The notes under the pieces are model-generated. The model searched no databases. It had not been told where the DNA came from and saw only the letters and a list, made by a program, of their open reading frames with translations. Positions 55,788-64,000 of a stretch of DNA of 64,000 bases are shown piece by piece. The stretch is from positions 1,586,576 to 1,650,575 of the forward strand of contig NZ_KK020676.1 of NCBI RefSeq assembly GCF_000307775.2, given 5' to 3'. Source of the DNA: Stutzerimonas stutzeri KOS6 (GTDB lineage: Bacteria; Pseudomonadota; Gammaproteobacteria; Pseudomonadales; Pseudomonadaceae). How positions within the stretch are numbered: the stretch's first letter is position 1; every line of letters begins with the position of its first letter. The translations under genes were made by a program, and so were the position numbers.

Positions 55788-57323
55788 TCAGGTCTCCCTC
55801 GGACGCAGGATCAGCGCCTGGCCGGCTGCCAGGCGGCCGTCGAACGATTCGTCTTCCCCGATGCCATCGCTGGCGATCTGCACCGTCCAGTGATCGCTCT
55901 GCGGGAAGGCGTGTGGGTGATCGGAAAAATTGATGCAGACCAGCCGGCGATCCTCGCCAAGCTGCCTGCGATAGGCCAGCACCTCGGGATGCGAAGGCAG
56001 CTCCTCGAAATCACCGTGGTGCAGCGCCGGGCTGGCCTTGCGCGTGGCCAGCAGGCGCTGATAGAGCGCGAACATCGAGTTCGCCGCGCCGACCTGCCGT
56101 TCCGCCGCCAGTTCGTCCGCTTCGGGTGGAAAAGGCAGCCAGGGCGTCGCGCCATTCCAGCCATGCGGCGGTTTGGCTTGCCAGGGAATCGGCGCCCGGC
56201 AGCCATCACGTCCGCCCGGATCGATACGTCTTTCGGCAGTGATCGGCGCATCTTCCAGGCCCAGCTCTTCGCCCTGGTAGATGAACGGCGTGCCACGCAA
56301 TGTCAGCAGCAGCAACGCGGCAGCCCGTGCGGCGCGCTCGCAGCCCTGGTAGCGGCTGCGCTGGCGCACGTTGTCGTGGTTGGACAGCACCCAGGTCGGC
56401 CAGGCGCCAGCTGGCTGCAGCCAATGCTCGACCTCGCGGATGCAGGTGCGAAACAGCACCGGGTCCCAGGGCGCATCGAGCGGATTGAAGTTGAAGGCCA
56501 GGTGCAGCTCGTCGCCGGCGCCGTAGTACTGCAGCACGCGCTCGGTGGAGCGGATATTCACCTCGCCGACCAGCATGCGCTCGCCCGGGTAGCTTTCGAC
56601 CAGCTTGCGCAGGCCGCGCAGAACCTCGTGGCTGTAGGGCTGGTCGTTGAAGTCGGAGAGCGGCTGGCCGGCCTGGCAGCGCGGGTCGTCGGCGAAACTC
56701 GGGTCCTTGCCAGTGCAGTGGATGACGTCGATGCGAAAGCCGTCGACGCCGCGCTCGAGCCAGAAGCGCAGCACGCCGTGCATCGCCTCGACGACTTCCG
56801 GGTTGCGCCAATTGAGGTCCGGCTGCTTGGCGAGGAACAGGTGCAGGTAGTACTGCTGGGTGTGCTCGTCCCAGGTCCAGGCGCTGCCGGCGCCCAGCGC
56901 GGCGCGCCAGTTGTTCGGTTGGTCGCGCCAGATGTACCAGTCGCGCTTGGGGTTATCCCGCGAGCTGCGCGATTCGATGAACCAGGGGTGTTCGTCCGAG
57001 CTGTGATTGGGCACGAAATCGAGCAGCACGCGAATGCCGCGGGCGTGGGCTTCGCCGATCAGCCGGTCGATGTCCTCCAGCGAGCCGAACAGCGGGTCGA
57101 TGTCGCAGTAGTCGCTGATGTCGTAGCCGGCGTCGGCCATGGGTGAACGGAAGATCGGCGACAGCCAGAGCGCATCGACGCCCAGCGCCTGCAGGTGATC
57201 CAGATGGTGCAGCACGCCATTGAGGTCGCCGATGCCATCGCCATTGCTGTCGGCGAAGGAGCGCGGGTAGATCTGATAGACGGTCGCGCCGATCCACCAG
57301 GGTGTTCGGGTTGTCTCGCTCAT
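55788..57323 (-). CDS. GH13 alpha-glucosidase (oligo-1,6-glucosidase type)
   Basis: 511 residues from MSETTRTPWWIGATVYQIYPRSFADSNGDGIGDLNGV. The catalytic barrel has LLDFVPNHSSDEHPWF, GFRIDVIHCTGKDP (nucleophile Asp), MLVGEVNIRST (acid/base Glu) and LSNHDNVRQRS. It hydrolyses terminal alpha-1,4/1,6 glucosides of short oligosaccharides. No signal peptide, so cytoplasmic. The neighbouring amylase gene starts 2 bases after its stop, an operon of two glycosidases. The start at 57323 avoids a 32-residue unlikely extension. Confidence 0.93.
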   Translation of the reverse strand: MSETTRTPWWIGATVYQIYPRSFADSNGDGIGDLNGVLHHLDHLQALGVDALWLSPIFRSPMADAGYDISDYCDIDPLFGSLEDIDRLIGEAHARGIRVLLDFVPNHSSDEHPWFIESRSSRDNPKRDWYIWRDQPNNWRAALGAGSAWTWDEHTQQYYLHLFLAKQPDLNWRNPEVVEAMHGVLRFWLERGVDGFRIDVIHCTGKDPSFADDPRCQAGQPLSDFNDQPYSHEVLRGLRKLVESYPGERMLVGEVNIRSTERVLQYYGAGDELHLAFNFNPLDAPWDPVLFRTCIREVEHWLQPAGAWPTWVLSNHDNVRQRSRYQGCERAARAAALLLLTLRGTPFIYQGEELGLEDAPITAERRIDPGGRDGCRAPIPWQAKPPHGWNGATPWLPFPPEADELAAERQVGAANSMFALYQRLLATRKASPALHHGDFEELPSHPEVLAYRRQLGEDRRLVCINFSDHPHAFPQSDHWTVQIASDGIGEDESFDGRLAAGQALILRPRET

Positions 57324-57497
57324 GCTCTGCACCCCCCATGCGTCTCGCTTGCGGCCGGCCCTGCACCGCCGCTCTGTCAGGTTACGACTGGTCATCGGCG
57401 CATGGGTTCGTCGGTTCATTGATCGGGGTCGAACGCAAGGCCGGATACTGCGCCTAAGCTAGCATCTGACTTTCAATCCGCTCCGAGGAGATTTGCC

Positions 57498-58514
57498 ATG
57501 CTGCGTATTGCCATCAATGGGTATGGGCGTATCGGTCGCGCGGTCGTGCGCGCGCTGTTCGAACGCGGGCTGCAGGACCGGGTACAGGTGGTCGCCATCA
57601 ACGATCTCAGCGAGCACCGGACGCTGGTGCATCTGACGCGCTTCGATTCGACCTTCGGTCGCTTTCCCGAACCGGTCGAGCTGCAGGGGGATTCGATGGT
57701 GGTGCGTGGCCAGTCCATTCGCCTGCTCGCCGAGCGCGATGCGACCCAGCTGCCATGGAAGGCCCTGGCTGTCGACGTGGTGCTCGAATGCACCGGCAAG
57801 TTCAAGCAGCGCTCGCAGATCGAGCAGCACCTGCAGGCTGGCGCCGGCCGGGTGTTCGCCTCGCATCCCCTGGAGGACGCCGACCTGACCGTGGTTTACG
57901 GGGTCAATCATGAGCTGCTCGGTGCCAGCCAGCAGGTGATTTCCAACGCCTCGTGTACCACCAATTGCCTGGCCCCGCTGGCCAAGGTGCTGCACGAAGC
58001 GCTGGGTATCCGTCAGGGACTGCTCAATACCGTGCACTCCTATACCAACGACCAGAGCCTGCTGGACAAGGCCCACAAGGACCTCTACCGCGCCCGCGCG
58101 GCGGCCGAATCGATGATTCCCTCGACCACCGGGGCGGCCAAGGCGATCGGCCTGGTCCTGCCGGAACTGGCCGGGCGTCTGGATGGCCTGGCGGTGCGGG
58201 TGCCGACGCCGAACGTGTCGCTGGTCGACCTGACCTTCACCGCCGAGCGTGCGCCGGCGGGCGTCGAGGAGGTCAACCAGATCCTGCGCGAAGGCGCGAA
58301 GAACATGCTGCCCGGCGTGATGGAGTGCAACGACCTGCCGCTGGTTTCCCGCGATTTCTTCGGCCACCCGACGTCGTGCGTGGCCGATCTCAACCACACC
58401 CGGGTTCAGGGCGACCTGGTGAAGGTGTTGGCCTGGTATGACAATGAATGGGCCTTTTCCAACCGCATGCTGGATGTCCTGCTGGCATGGGGCGCAGCCG
58501 GTGCGGCCGCATGA
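57498..58514 (+). CDS. GAPDH-family dehydrogenase (type I glyceraldehyde-3-phosphate dehydrogenase)
   Basis: 338 residues. NAD site INGYGRIGRAVVRALFERG (about 5-23) and catalytic cysteine in SNASCTTNCLAPL (about 151-163); C-terminal AWYDNEWAFSNRMLD. It oxidises glyceraldehyde 3-phosphate. Erythrose-4-phosphate dehydrogenase (Epd) is close in sequence and cannot be excluded. Transcribed divergently from the glucosidase gene, perhaps coordinately for sugar use. Pseudomonads have several paralogues. Confidence 0.8.
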   Translation: MLRIAINGYGRIGRAVVRALFERGLQDRVQVVAINDLSEHRTLVHLTRFDSTFGRFPEPVELQGDSMVVRGQSIRLLAERDATQLPWKALAVDVVLECTGKFKQRSQIEQHLQAGAGRVFASHPLEDADLTVVYGVNHELLGASQQVISNASCTTNCLAPLAKVLHEALGIRQGLLNTVHSYTNDQSLLDKAHKDLYRARAAAESMIPSTTGAAKAIGLVLPELAGRLDGLAVRVPTPNVSLVDLTFTAERAPAGVEEVNQILREGAKNMLPGVMECNDLPLVSRDFFGHPTSCVADLNHTRVQGDLVKVLAWYDNEWAFSNRMLDVLLAWGAAGAAA

Positions 58515-58565
58515 GGCCGTTTGCATAGCCTTGTGCCCAGGGCTTCGAGCGCGCGGCGGACACGG

Positions 58566-59333
58566 CTAGAGTCCGCAACTGCGCTCGATTGCCTGTCTGC
58601 ATTCGAGCAGCCCCTGGCGCAAGCGCTCCAGGGCCGATTCGAAGCGGAAGGCGGGCGCCAGTATGCATAGCGCGTACGTCACCCCGCCCACGTGCAGCGC
58701 GGTGCCGATGGCGCATACGCCCTGGACATGCTCCTCCCTGTCATAGGAGAAGCCGTGCAGGCGAACCTGGGCGAGCTCCCTGTGCAGCGCCGCGCGGCTG
58801 TTGATGGTGCGCGCGGTGAGCTGAGGCAGGGGATCGGGCAGCAGGCCGTCGATGGTTTCCTCGGGCAGGTCGGCCAGCAGGGCCTTGCCGGCACTGGTGG
58901 CATGCATTTGCAGAAACTGCTCTGGCATCGGCGCCACGCGCAGTTCCTGGCTGGAGACGAGCGCGTGGACGATACCTAGCGTGGTGCCTTTGGCCTGGAT
59001 CAGGCAGACGGTCTCGTCGCATGCTTCTGCCAGGCTCTGGAGATGCGGCCTGGCCAGGCTGACGAGGTCGCCATTGACCCTTGACGCCAGTCGCAGGATT
59101 GCCGGCCCCAGGCGCATGCCACCCGGTGCGGCTTCCACCAGGCCTTCGACTTCCAGCGCGGCAACCAGGCGCTGCACGGTGGAGCGGGGCAGGGCGATGG
59201 CCTTTGCGATGGCGCCAAGGCTCATGCCCTTGTTCTGACCTTCGAGTGCACGCAAGACCGCTGCCGCACGGCTGATGACCTGGATCGCCCCGCGGCCGGC
59301 ATCGTCCTGGTTGTTTGCTGTGCTGGTAGTCAT
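58566..59333 (-). CDS. IclR-family transcriptional regulator
   Basis: 255 residues. Winged helix at about 15-75 (ISRAAAVLRALEGQNKGMSLGAIAKAIALPRSTVQRLVAALEVEGLVEAAP), then the IclR effector domain to the C-terminus (LQSLAEACDETVCLIQAKGTTLGIV). It is divergent from an MFS-HlyD efflux pair and probably controls it; palindromes lie in the 105-base gap. Confidence 0.92.
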   Translation of the reverse strand: MTTSTANNQDDAGRGAIQVISRAAAVLRALEGQNKGMSLGAIAKAIALPRSTVQRLVAALEVEGLVEAAPGGMRLGPAILRLASRVNGDLVSLARPHLQSLAEACDETVCLIQAKGTTLGIVHALVSSQELRVAPMPEQFLQMHATSAGKALLADLPEETIDGLLPDPLPQLTARTINSRAALHRELAQVRLHGFSYDREEHVQGVCAIGTALHVGGVTYALCILAPAFRFESALERLRQGLLECRQAIERSCGL

Positions 59334-59365
59334 CGGTTCGCCTGTGTTGTGCCTGTATCGTTATA

Positions 59366-59407
59366 CGGTACACTGCACCGAATATTTCCATCCATCGAAA
59401 TTTTCGG
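59366..59407. promoter_or_regulatory. Palindromes between iclR and the efflux operon
   Basis: CGGTACACTGCACCG at 59366-59380 is a 15-base palindrome with 6 of 7 pairs, the size of IclR-type operators. Overlapping it, CCGAATATTT (59378-59387) and AAATTTTCGG (59398-59407) form a second inverted repeat with one mismatch. Both precede the MFS start (59439). Confidence 0.55.
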
Positions 59408-59438
59408 AGCCCTCGGTCATCCGTGGGTAGCTCTTATC

Positions 59439-60998
59439 ATGGTCGCGTCTGCAATTCGAGAATCGGCTGCTGCGACAGCGGTTGCGGCGAGCCCGTCGCT
59501 GCCCACGCCGTTCACCTTTCGGCTGGCGCTGGGGCTGGTCGGGGTATTGCTGGCCACCCTGACCGCCGGCATCAATAGCCGGATCACCTCGATCGCTCTC
59601 GCCGATCTGCGCGGCGCATTCGGCATCAGCTATGACGCCGGCACCTGGGTCACTGCCAGTTATGTAGCCGCCGAGGTCGCGGCCATGTTCATTGCGCCCT
59701 GGCTGGCCGTGACCTTCTCGCTGCGCCGCTTCGGCATCGGCATGACGCTGATCTTCGCCGGGTTGGGCGTGCTGTGCCCGTTGGCGCCGAACGCCGACAG
59801 CCTGATTCTGTTACGCATCCTGCAAGGGCTGGCGGCCGGTTCGCTGCCGCCGCTGCTGATGACCGCCGCACTGCGCTTTCTTCCCTGGCACGCGAAGATC
59901 TACGGCCTGGGTGCCTATGCGTTGACCGCGACCTTCGGGCCGAACCTCGCACTGCCACTGTCGGCCTTATGGACCGAGGCGGTTGGCTGGCAGTGGGTGT
60001 TCTGGCAGATCGTACCGCCCTGTCTGCTCGGCGCTAGCCTGATCGCCTATGGCCTGCCGCAAGACCCCCTGCGCCTGGAACGTTTCAGGCAGGCGGACTG
60101 GCAGGGTGCGCTACTCGGCTGCCTCGGGATTGTCTTTCTGGTGCTCGCGCTGGAGCAGGGCGAGCGGCTCGATTGGCTGAATTCCGAACTGATCAGGGCG
60201 CTGCTGCTGGGCGCGGCAGTGCTGTTGCCGTTGTTCCTGCTGCACGAGTGGTTTCACCCCCTGCCGCTGATCAAGCTGCAACTGTTCGCCCGGCGTAATT
60301 TTGCCTATGGCGTCTCGACGCTGGCGCTGATGATGCTGGTCGTGACTGCCGGCAACCTGCCGCTGCTGTACATGAGCCAGGTGCACGGCTTTCGGCCGGT
60401 GCAGGTCGCGCCGTTGGCGCTGGGCCATGCGCTGGCGCAACTGCTGCTGGCGCCCCTGGTGGCCACGTTGATCAATCGCCGGACCGTGGATGCCCGTTGG
60501 GTGGCAGGTGCCGGGCTGCTGCTGATGATCTGCGCGTGCCTGGCCGGAAGCCGGCTGACTTCCGCCTGGGCAGTGGAGAATTTCTATCTGAGCCAGGTGC
60601 TTCAGGCCATGGGCCAGCCGATGGTGGTCGTGCCGCTTTTGATGATTTCGACCGGCGTGGTGCATCCCATGGAAGGACCGTTCGCCTCCGCCATGGTCAA
60701 TGGGATTCGCGGCATCTGCAGCGTCATCGGCGTAGCCCTGATGGACGCCTTGCTCAGCCATCGCGAGCAGTTCCATTCCTTCGTTCTGCTCGATCAGCTC
60801 GGGGCGCAGTCCGGGTTCTGGAACGGCGCGAACCTGGCTGATGTTGCCGGACGTGTCCGCGACCAGGCCCACGTGCTGTCCATGGCCGATGCCTACCTGA
60901 GCATCATCGGCGTGCTGATGCTGATGTTGCTCTTGTTGGTTTTTTTACCCACGCGTGCCTATCCACCGCAACCGCCGGCCGTTGCCGCCACTCGTTGA
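59439..60998 (+). CDS. MFS transporter, DHA2/EmrB type
   Basis: 519 residues with about 14 hydrophobic segments. The N-terminal AGINSRITSIALADLRGAFGISYDAGTWVTASYVAAEVAAMF and RILQGLAAGSLPPLLMTAAL patterns are those of the 14-helix multidrug branch. Probably drug or organic-ion/proton antiport across the inner membrane. The start ATG 59439 gives MVASAIRESAAAT; a 30-residue longer form seems unlikely. Followed by an HlyD partner. Confidence 0.9.
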   Translation: MVASAIRESAAATAVAASPSLPTPFTFRLALGLVGVLLATLTAGINSRITSIALADLRGAFGISYDAGTWVTASYVAAEVAAMFIAPWLAVTFSLRRFGIGMTLIFAGLGVLCPLAPNADSLILLRILQGLAAGSLPPLLMTAALRFLPWHAKIYGLGAYALTATFGPNLALPLSALWTEAVGWQWVFWQIVPPCLLGASLIAYGLPQDPLRLERFRQADWQGALLGCLGIVFLVLALEQGERLDWLNSELIRALLLGAAVLLPLFLLHEWFHPLPLIKLQLFARRNFAYGVSTLALMMLVVTAGNLPLLYMSQVHGFRPVQVAPLALGHALAQLLLAPLVATLINRRTVDARWVAGAGLLLMICACLAGSRLTSAWAVENFYLSQVLQAMGQPMVVVPLLMISTGVVHPMEGPFASAMVNGIRGICSVIGVALMDALLSHREQFHSFVLLDQLGAQSGFWNGANLADVAGRVRDQAHVLSMADAYLSIIGVLMLMLLLLVFLPTRAYPPQPPAVAATR

Positions 60999-61005
60999 GT
61001 CTTTT

Positions 61006-62019
61006 ATGAACGCCAAACTATTAATGCTCCCCATGGCCGCCGCCCTGCTCATCGGCGGATTTTTTGTAGTTGCCGGCCCATCGGATACCAGCACCTACGA
61101 TGCCTATGTGCGTGCCGATGCCACGTGGATTGCGCCGAAGATCGCCGGGCACGTGGCCGAGGTGCTGGTGCAGGACCACCAGCGCGTGCAGGCCGGCCAG
61201 CCGCTCGTGCGCCTGGATGATCGTGACTATCGCGTCGCCTTGAGGCTGGCAGAAGCGGATGTCACTGCCGCCCTCGCGGCAATCGCGAATCTTCAGGCGA
61301 TGCTTGTCCGCCAGGATGCGTTGATCGAGCAAACTGCTGCGACCATCCGTGCCGACAGCGCCTCGCTCAACTTCGCGCAGGCCAGTGCCGAGCGTTATCT
61401 GCGGCTGTCCAGGCTCGGCGCGGTGCCACGTGAGGAGCAGGAGAAGGCCAGTTCTGAATTGCAGCACTGGATCGCCGTGCGCGAGCGCGACCGGGCCGCG
61501 CGGACTGCTGCCAGCAAGGAAATCTTCGTGATCGAGGCGCAGATCGACCAGGCCAAGGCCGCCCTGGCCAGGGCGGAGGCGGTTCGTGATCAGGCTGCTC
61601 TGCAGCTCTCCTACACAGAGATCCTTGCGCCGTTCGAGGGCACGGTCGGTGCTCGTGCCGTCACTCCCGGCGCCTACGTTGCGCCGGGTAATAACCTGCT
61701 GGCGGTCGTCCCGCTGGCCGAGTTGTACGTGACGGCGAACTTCCGCGAAACCGAAGTGGCGAAGATCCATGCGGGGCAACCGGTCACGCTGCGCATCGAT
61801 GCGCTGCCGGACGTTGAGCTGCGCGGCCATGTGGACAGCCTGGCTCCTGCGACGGGCGTCACTTTTTCGCCACTGGCGCCGGACAATGCCACAGGCAACT
61901 TCACCAAGGTCGTGCAGCGGCTGCCGGTGAAGATCGTCTTCGAACCCGGTCAGCCGGCGCTGGCGCGGTTGCGTGTGGGCATGTCGGTGGTGCCGACCTT
62001 GCTGGGCGAGAGCAGCTGA
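61006..62019 (+). CDS. HlyD/EmrA-type periplasmic adaptor
   Basis: 337 residues. Membrane anchor at about 5-22, first lipoyl half GHVAEVLVQDHQRVQAGQPLVRLDDRDY (about 47-74), helical hairpin (about 80-190), second lipoyl half SYTEILAPFEGTVGARAVTPGAYVAPGNNLLAVVPLAELYVTANFRETE. It links the MFS pump to an outer-membrane channel; no TolC-type gene is adjacent. It starts 8 bases after the MFS stop. Confidence 0.92.
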   Translation: MNAKLLMLPMAAALLIGGFFVVAGPSDTSTYDAYVRADATWIAPKIAGHVAEVLVQDHQRVQAGQPLVRLDDRDYRVALRLAEADVTAALAAIANLQAMLVRQDALIEQTAATIRADSASLNFAQASAERYLRLSRLGAVPREEQEKASSELQHWIAVRERDRAARTAASKEIFVIEAQIDQAKAALARAEAVRDQAALQLSYTEILAPFEGTVGARAVTPGAYVAPGNNLLAVVPLAELYVTANFRETEVAKIHAGQPVTLRIDALPDVELRGHVDSLAPATGVTFSPLAPDNATGNFTKVVQRLPVKIVFEPGQPALARLRVGMSVVPTLLGESS

Positions 62020-62102
62020 ACCCCGGGCGGCTGCGCGCCGGCAACTCTGCAGAATGGACCCGGTCTGAATGACTATCCGATTCGGTGCAGGGGAATCCGA
62101 AA

Positions 62103-62714
62103 ATGCCGGAAACGAAAGGCGCCTGGAACTGGACACTGGCCGACTTCCGTTCCGCGATTGCCGCCGCTCAGCCGACCCCCGGCTGCGGCGCAGCGGCGGC
62201 CGTCACCGCTGATATCGGCTTGGCGCTGATTCTCAAGGGGCTGCGGATCAGCGAGGTTCACGGGACTGGCGCAGAGCGCCAGCACCTTGTGCGATCGGCC
62301 GAAACGTTGCTGGGCAGGCCTGGCGCCTTTGCCGACGATGACATGCAGGCGTTCGACGATTATCTGAGTGCTGCTCGTCGCGGCCAGCCCGAAAGCCGGC
62401 AGGCGGCATCTCGCCAGACCTGCGCCGTGCCACTGGCCACGGCGCATTGCTGCCTGCAGGCGCTCGGCCTCGCCGTATCCGCCTGGCCCCTGGTGCTGCC
62501 CATGTTGCGCAGCGATGTGCAGGCCGGCGCTGTGCTCGTGCATGCCGGGCTCAGCGCCGCGCTGATCAATGTCGATGCCGATCTGCCAATGGTCGAGGAC
62601 GTCGCCGAGCGCGATCTGGTTGCCCAGGCACGTCAACGGCTGCAGGAACAGGCCGATGAGCGGCTGCGGCGGTTGCTCGATCTGGTTCAGGACGCTGCTG
62701 CGCACGTCGACTGA
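62103..62714 (+). CDS. Cyclodeaminase/cyclohydrolase-family protein
   Basis: 203 residues from MPETKGAWNWTLADFRSAIAAAQPTPGCGAAAAVTADIGLAL. The N-terminal TPGCG(A)A-type pattern and the helical rest match the formiminotetrahydrofolate cyclodeaminase-like family; a folate C1 reaction is inferred only from that. It is 84 bases after the HlyD gene on the same strand, so might be co-transcribed. The partner formyltransferase domain is absent. Confidence 0.7.
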   Translation: MPETKGAWNWTLADFRSAIAAAQPTPGCGAAAAVTADIGLALILKGLRISEVHGTGAERQHLVRSAETLLGRPGAFADDDMQAFDDYLSAARRGQPESRQAASRQTCAVPLATAHCCLQALGLAVSAWPLVLPMLRSDVQAGAVLVHAGLSAALINVDADLPMVEDVAERDLVAQARQRLQEQADERLRRLLDLVQDAAAHVD

Positions 62715-62800
62715 TCAGGTGCTCGCGCCGGGCCGGCTGCAGCGGCGTGTCTGCTGGCGAGCAGACGGGCTGCGAAATCAAGCGAGTAGTGACGGATCGA

Positions 62801-62825
62801 AAATGAGAAAAAAAGTCTCATTTTT
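62801..62825 (+). terminator. A/T-rich hairpin before the alcohol dehydrogenase
   Basis: AAAATGAGA (62801-62809) and TCTCATTTT (62817-62825) pair perfectly over a 7-base A-rich loop, with a T-rich 3' side. Terminator-like for the cyclodeaminase transcript. Downstream, a TTGACG at about 62827 might be part of the next promoter. Confidence 0.7.
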
Positions 62826-62984
62826 GTTGACGGCTGGTGCGTGTTGTTTCTAGTCTGCAAGCCGAAGTGAGACATAGGGTTCCGAAATAACAAAAGAGGC
62901 CTTGAGGCCACCCTGCAATCGCCGCTTTTTCATGCACTGGCCGTTCGGTCGGGCGCTGGACCTTGCGGCTGCACACGGAGAAAG

Positions 62985-64000
62985 CCATGAGCCACCGCAT
63001 CGTCCTGCCGCGCCTGATGGAAGTCGGCGCCGGCGCCAGTCAGCAGATCGTTTCCGTGCTTCACAACCTGGGCTGCAGCAAGCCCCTGATCGTCACCGAC
63101 CGGATGATGGTCGAGCTGGGTTATGTCGCGCGCATCAGCGAAACGCTGGCCAAGGCCGATATCCCCTGCGACTGCTTTGCCGACACCCTGCCGGAGCCGA
63201 CCGCGGCGTCGATTCATGCGGGTGTCGAGATGGTTCGCCAGGGCGATTACGACTCGATCATCGCCCTCGGCGGGGGCAGTCCGATCGATTCGGCCAAGGC
63301 CATCGGCATCCTCGGCAAGTTCGGCGGCGAGATGCGCGACTACCGCTTCCCACGCGATGTCAGCGAAGCCGGCCTGCCGCTGATCGCCATCCCCACCACG
63401 GCCGGAACCGGCTCGGAAGCGACGCGCTTCACCATCATCACCGACGAGACCAGTGACGAGAAGATGCTCTGTGCCGGCCTCGGCTTCATGCCGGTCGCTG
63501 CGCTGATCGACTACGAACTGACCCTGTCGTTGCCTCCGCGGGTGACCGCCGACACCGGCATCGACGCGCTGACCCATGCCATCGAGGCCTACGTCAGCCG
63601 CAAGGCCAGCCTGTACAGCGATGCCCAGGCACTGCAGGCCATGCGACTGCTGGCGCCCAATCTGCGCGCGGCCTATCACGAGCCCGGCAACCGCGCCGCC
63701 CGCGAAGCGATGATGCTCGGCGCGACGCTGGCCGGGATCGCCTTCTCCAACGCCTCGGTGGCGCTGGTGCACGGCATGAGCCGTCCGATCGGTGCCTTCT
63801 TCCATGTGCCGCACGGGCTGTCCAACGCCATGTTGCTGCCGGCGATCACGGCGTTCTCGATTCCCGCCGCTCCCGAGCGCTACGCCGACTGCGCGCGTGC
63901 CATGGGCGTGGCGGGTGAGGGCGACAGCGTTGAAGTGGCGAACGACAAGCTGCTGACCGAGCTTCGCGCGATCAATCAAGAGTTGCAGGTGCCGAGCCCG
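62985..64000 (+). CDS. Iron-containing alcohol dehydrogenase (partial at window end)
   Basis: Begins at ATG 62985 after GGAGAAAGCC; at least 338 codons remain open to the end of the window, so the C-terminus is missing. Group III alcohol dehydrogenase: ALGGGSPIDSAKAIG (about 96-110), PTTAGTGSEATRF (about 136-148), and the iron-site DTGIDALTHAIEAYVSRKA plus VHGMSRPIGAFFHVPHGLSNAMLLP with its His ligands. Likely oxidises or makes a short-chain alcohol. Substrate unknown. Confidence 0.93.

Noticed and set aside
57498-58514. Firm assignment to epd (erythrose-4-phosphate dehydrogenase)
   Set aside because: Sequence alone does not separate it from type I GAPDH; kept as family call.

Overview
The window is high-GC, gene-dense chromosomal DNA from a gammaproteobacterium of the Pseudomonas group, most like the P. 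stutzeri/Stutzerimonas lineage. This rests on gene order: rubA-rubB-hupB, gcdR-gcdH-CoA transferase, ridA-spoT-rpoZ-gmk-yicC-rph-crc-pyrE, argB-algC-dut-coaBC-radC, and lrp-dadA-ridA-pauR-cytochrome c5-xpt are all conserved Pseudomonas neighbourhoods as I remember them. No tRNA, rRNA, insertion sequence, prophage or CRISPR array was seen.

Layout. 1-7.6 kb: glycolate utilisation in the order glcD(partial)-E-F-G-B-A (glycolate to glyoxylate to malate, plus permease). 7.6-10 kb: rubredoxin, rubredoxin reductase, HU and an SCP2-like protein. 10-13.6 kb: glutarate/glutaryl-CoA catabolism with its LysR regulator. 13.6-20.2 kb: quinone-reductase-like oxidoreductase with a divergent LysR gene, a LemA/TPM/TPM membrane cluster, and a TTC38-like TPR protein divergent from a GlxA-type regulator. 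20.2-24.8 kb: the least ordinary part, with an orphan FtsH-like AAA metalloprotease, a frameshifted solute-binding protein and a FecR-domain/OmpA-lipoprotein pair. 24.9-32.4 kb: housekeeping and stress genes (ridA, spoT, rpoZ, gmk, yicC, rph, crc, pyrE). 33-42.6 kb: a DUF3360-like membrane protein, argB, algC with a long membrane-anchored N-terminal extension, dut, coaBC, radC, then an unrecognised permease and a thioesterase.

42.9-54 kb: a chemoreceptor with an unusual C-terminal region, an Mpo1-like membrane protein, a periplasmic protein of unknown function, a phospholipase-D lipoprotein, a FAD amine oxidase, D-alanine/polyamine catabolism (lrp, dadA, ridA, pauR), cytochrome c5, a cupin and xpt. 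54-58.5 kb: two GH13 glucosidases (one frameshifted) and a GAPDH-family gene. 58.5-64 kb: an IclR regulator divergent from an MFS + HlyD efflux pair, a cyclodeaminase-like protein, and an iron-containing alcohol dehydrogenase that runs off the window.

Much of the content is carbon and nitrogen catabolism (glycolate, glutarate, D-amino acids and amines, alpha-glucans, alcohols). The global catabolite repressor gene crc lies in the same window, and A-rich Crc/Hfq-type motifs are visible ahead of glcA and hupB. I found no strong evidence for a wholly new system. The best leads are the FtsH-like/FecR/OmpA region, the fused algC and the chemoreceptor architecture.
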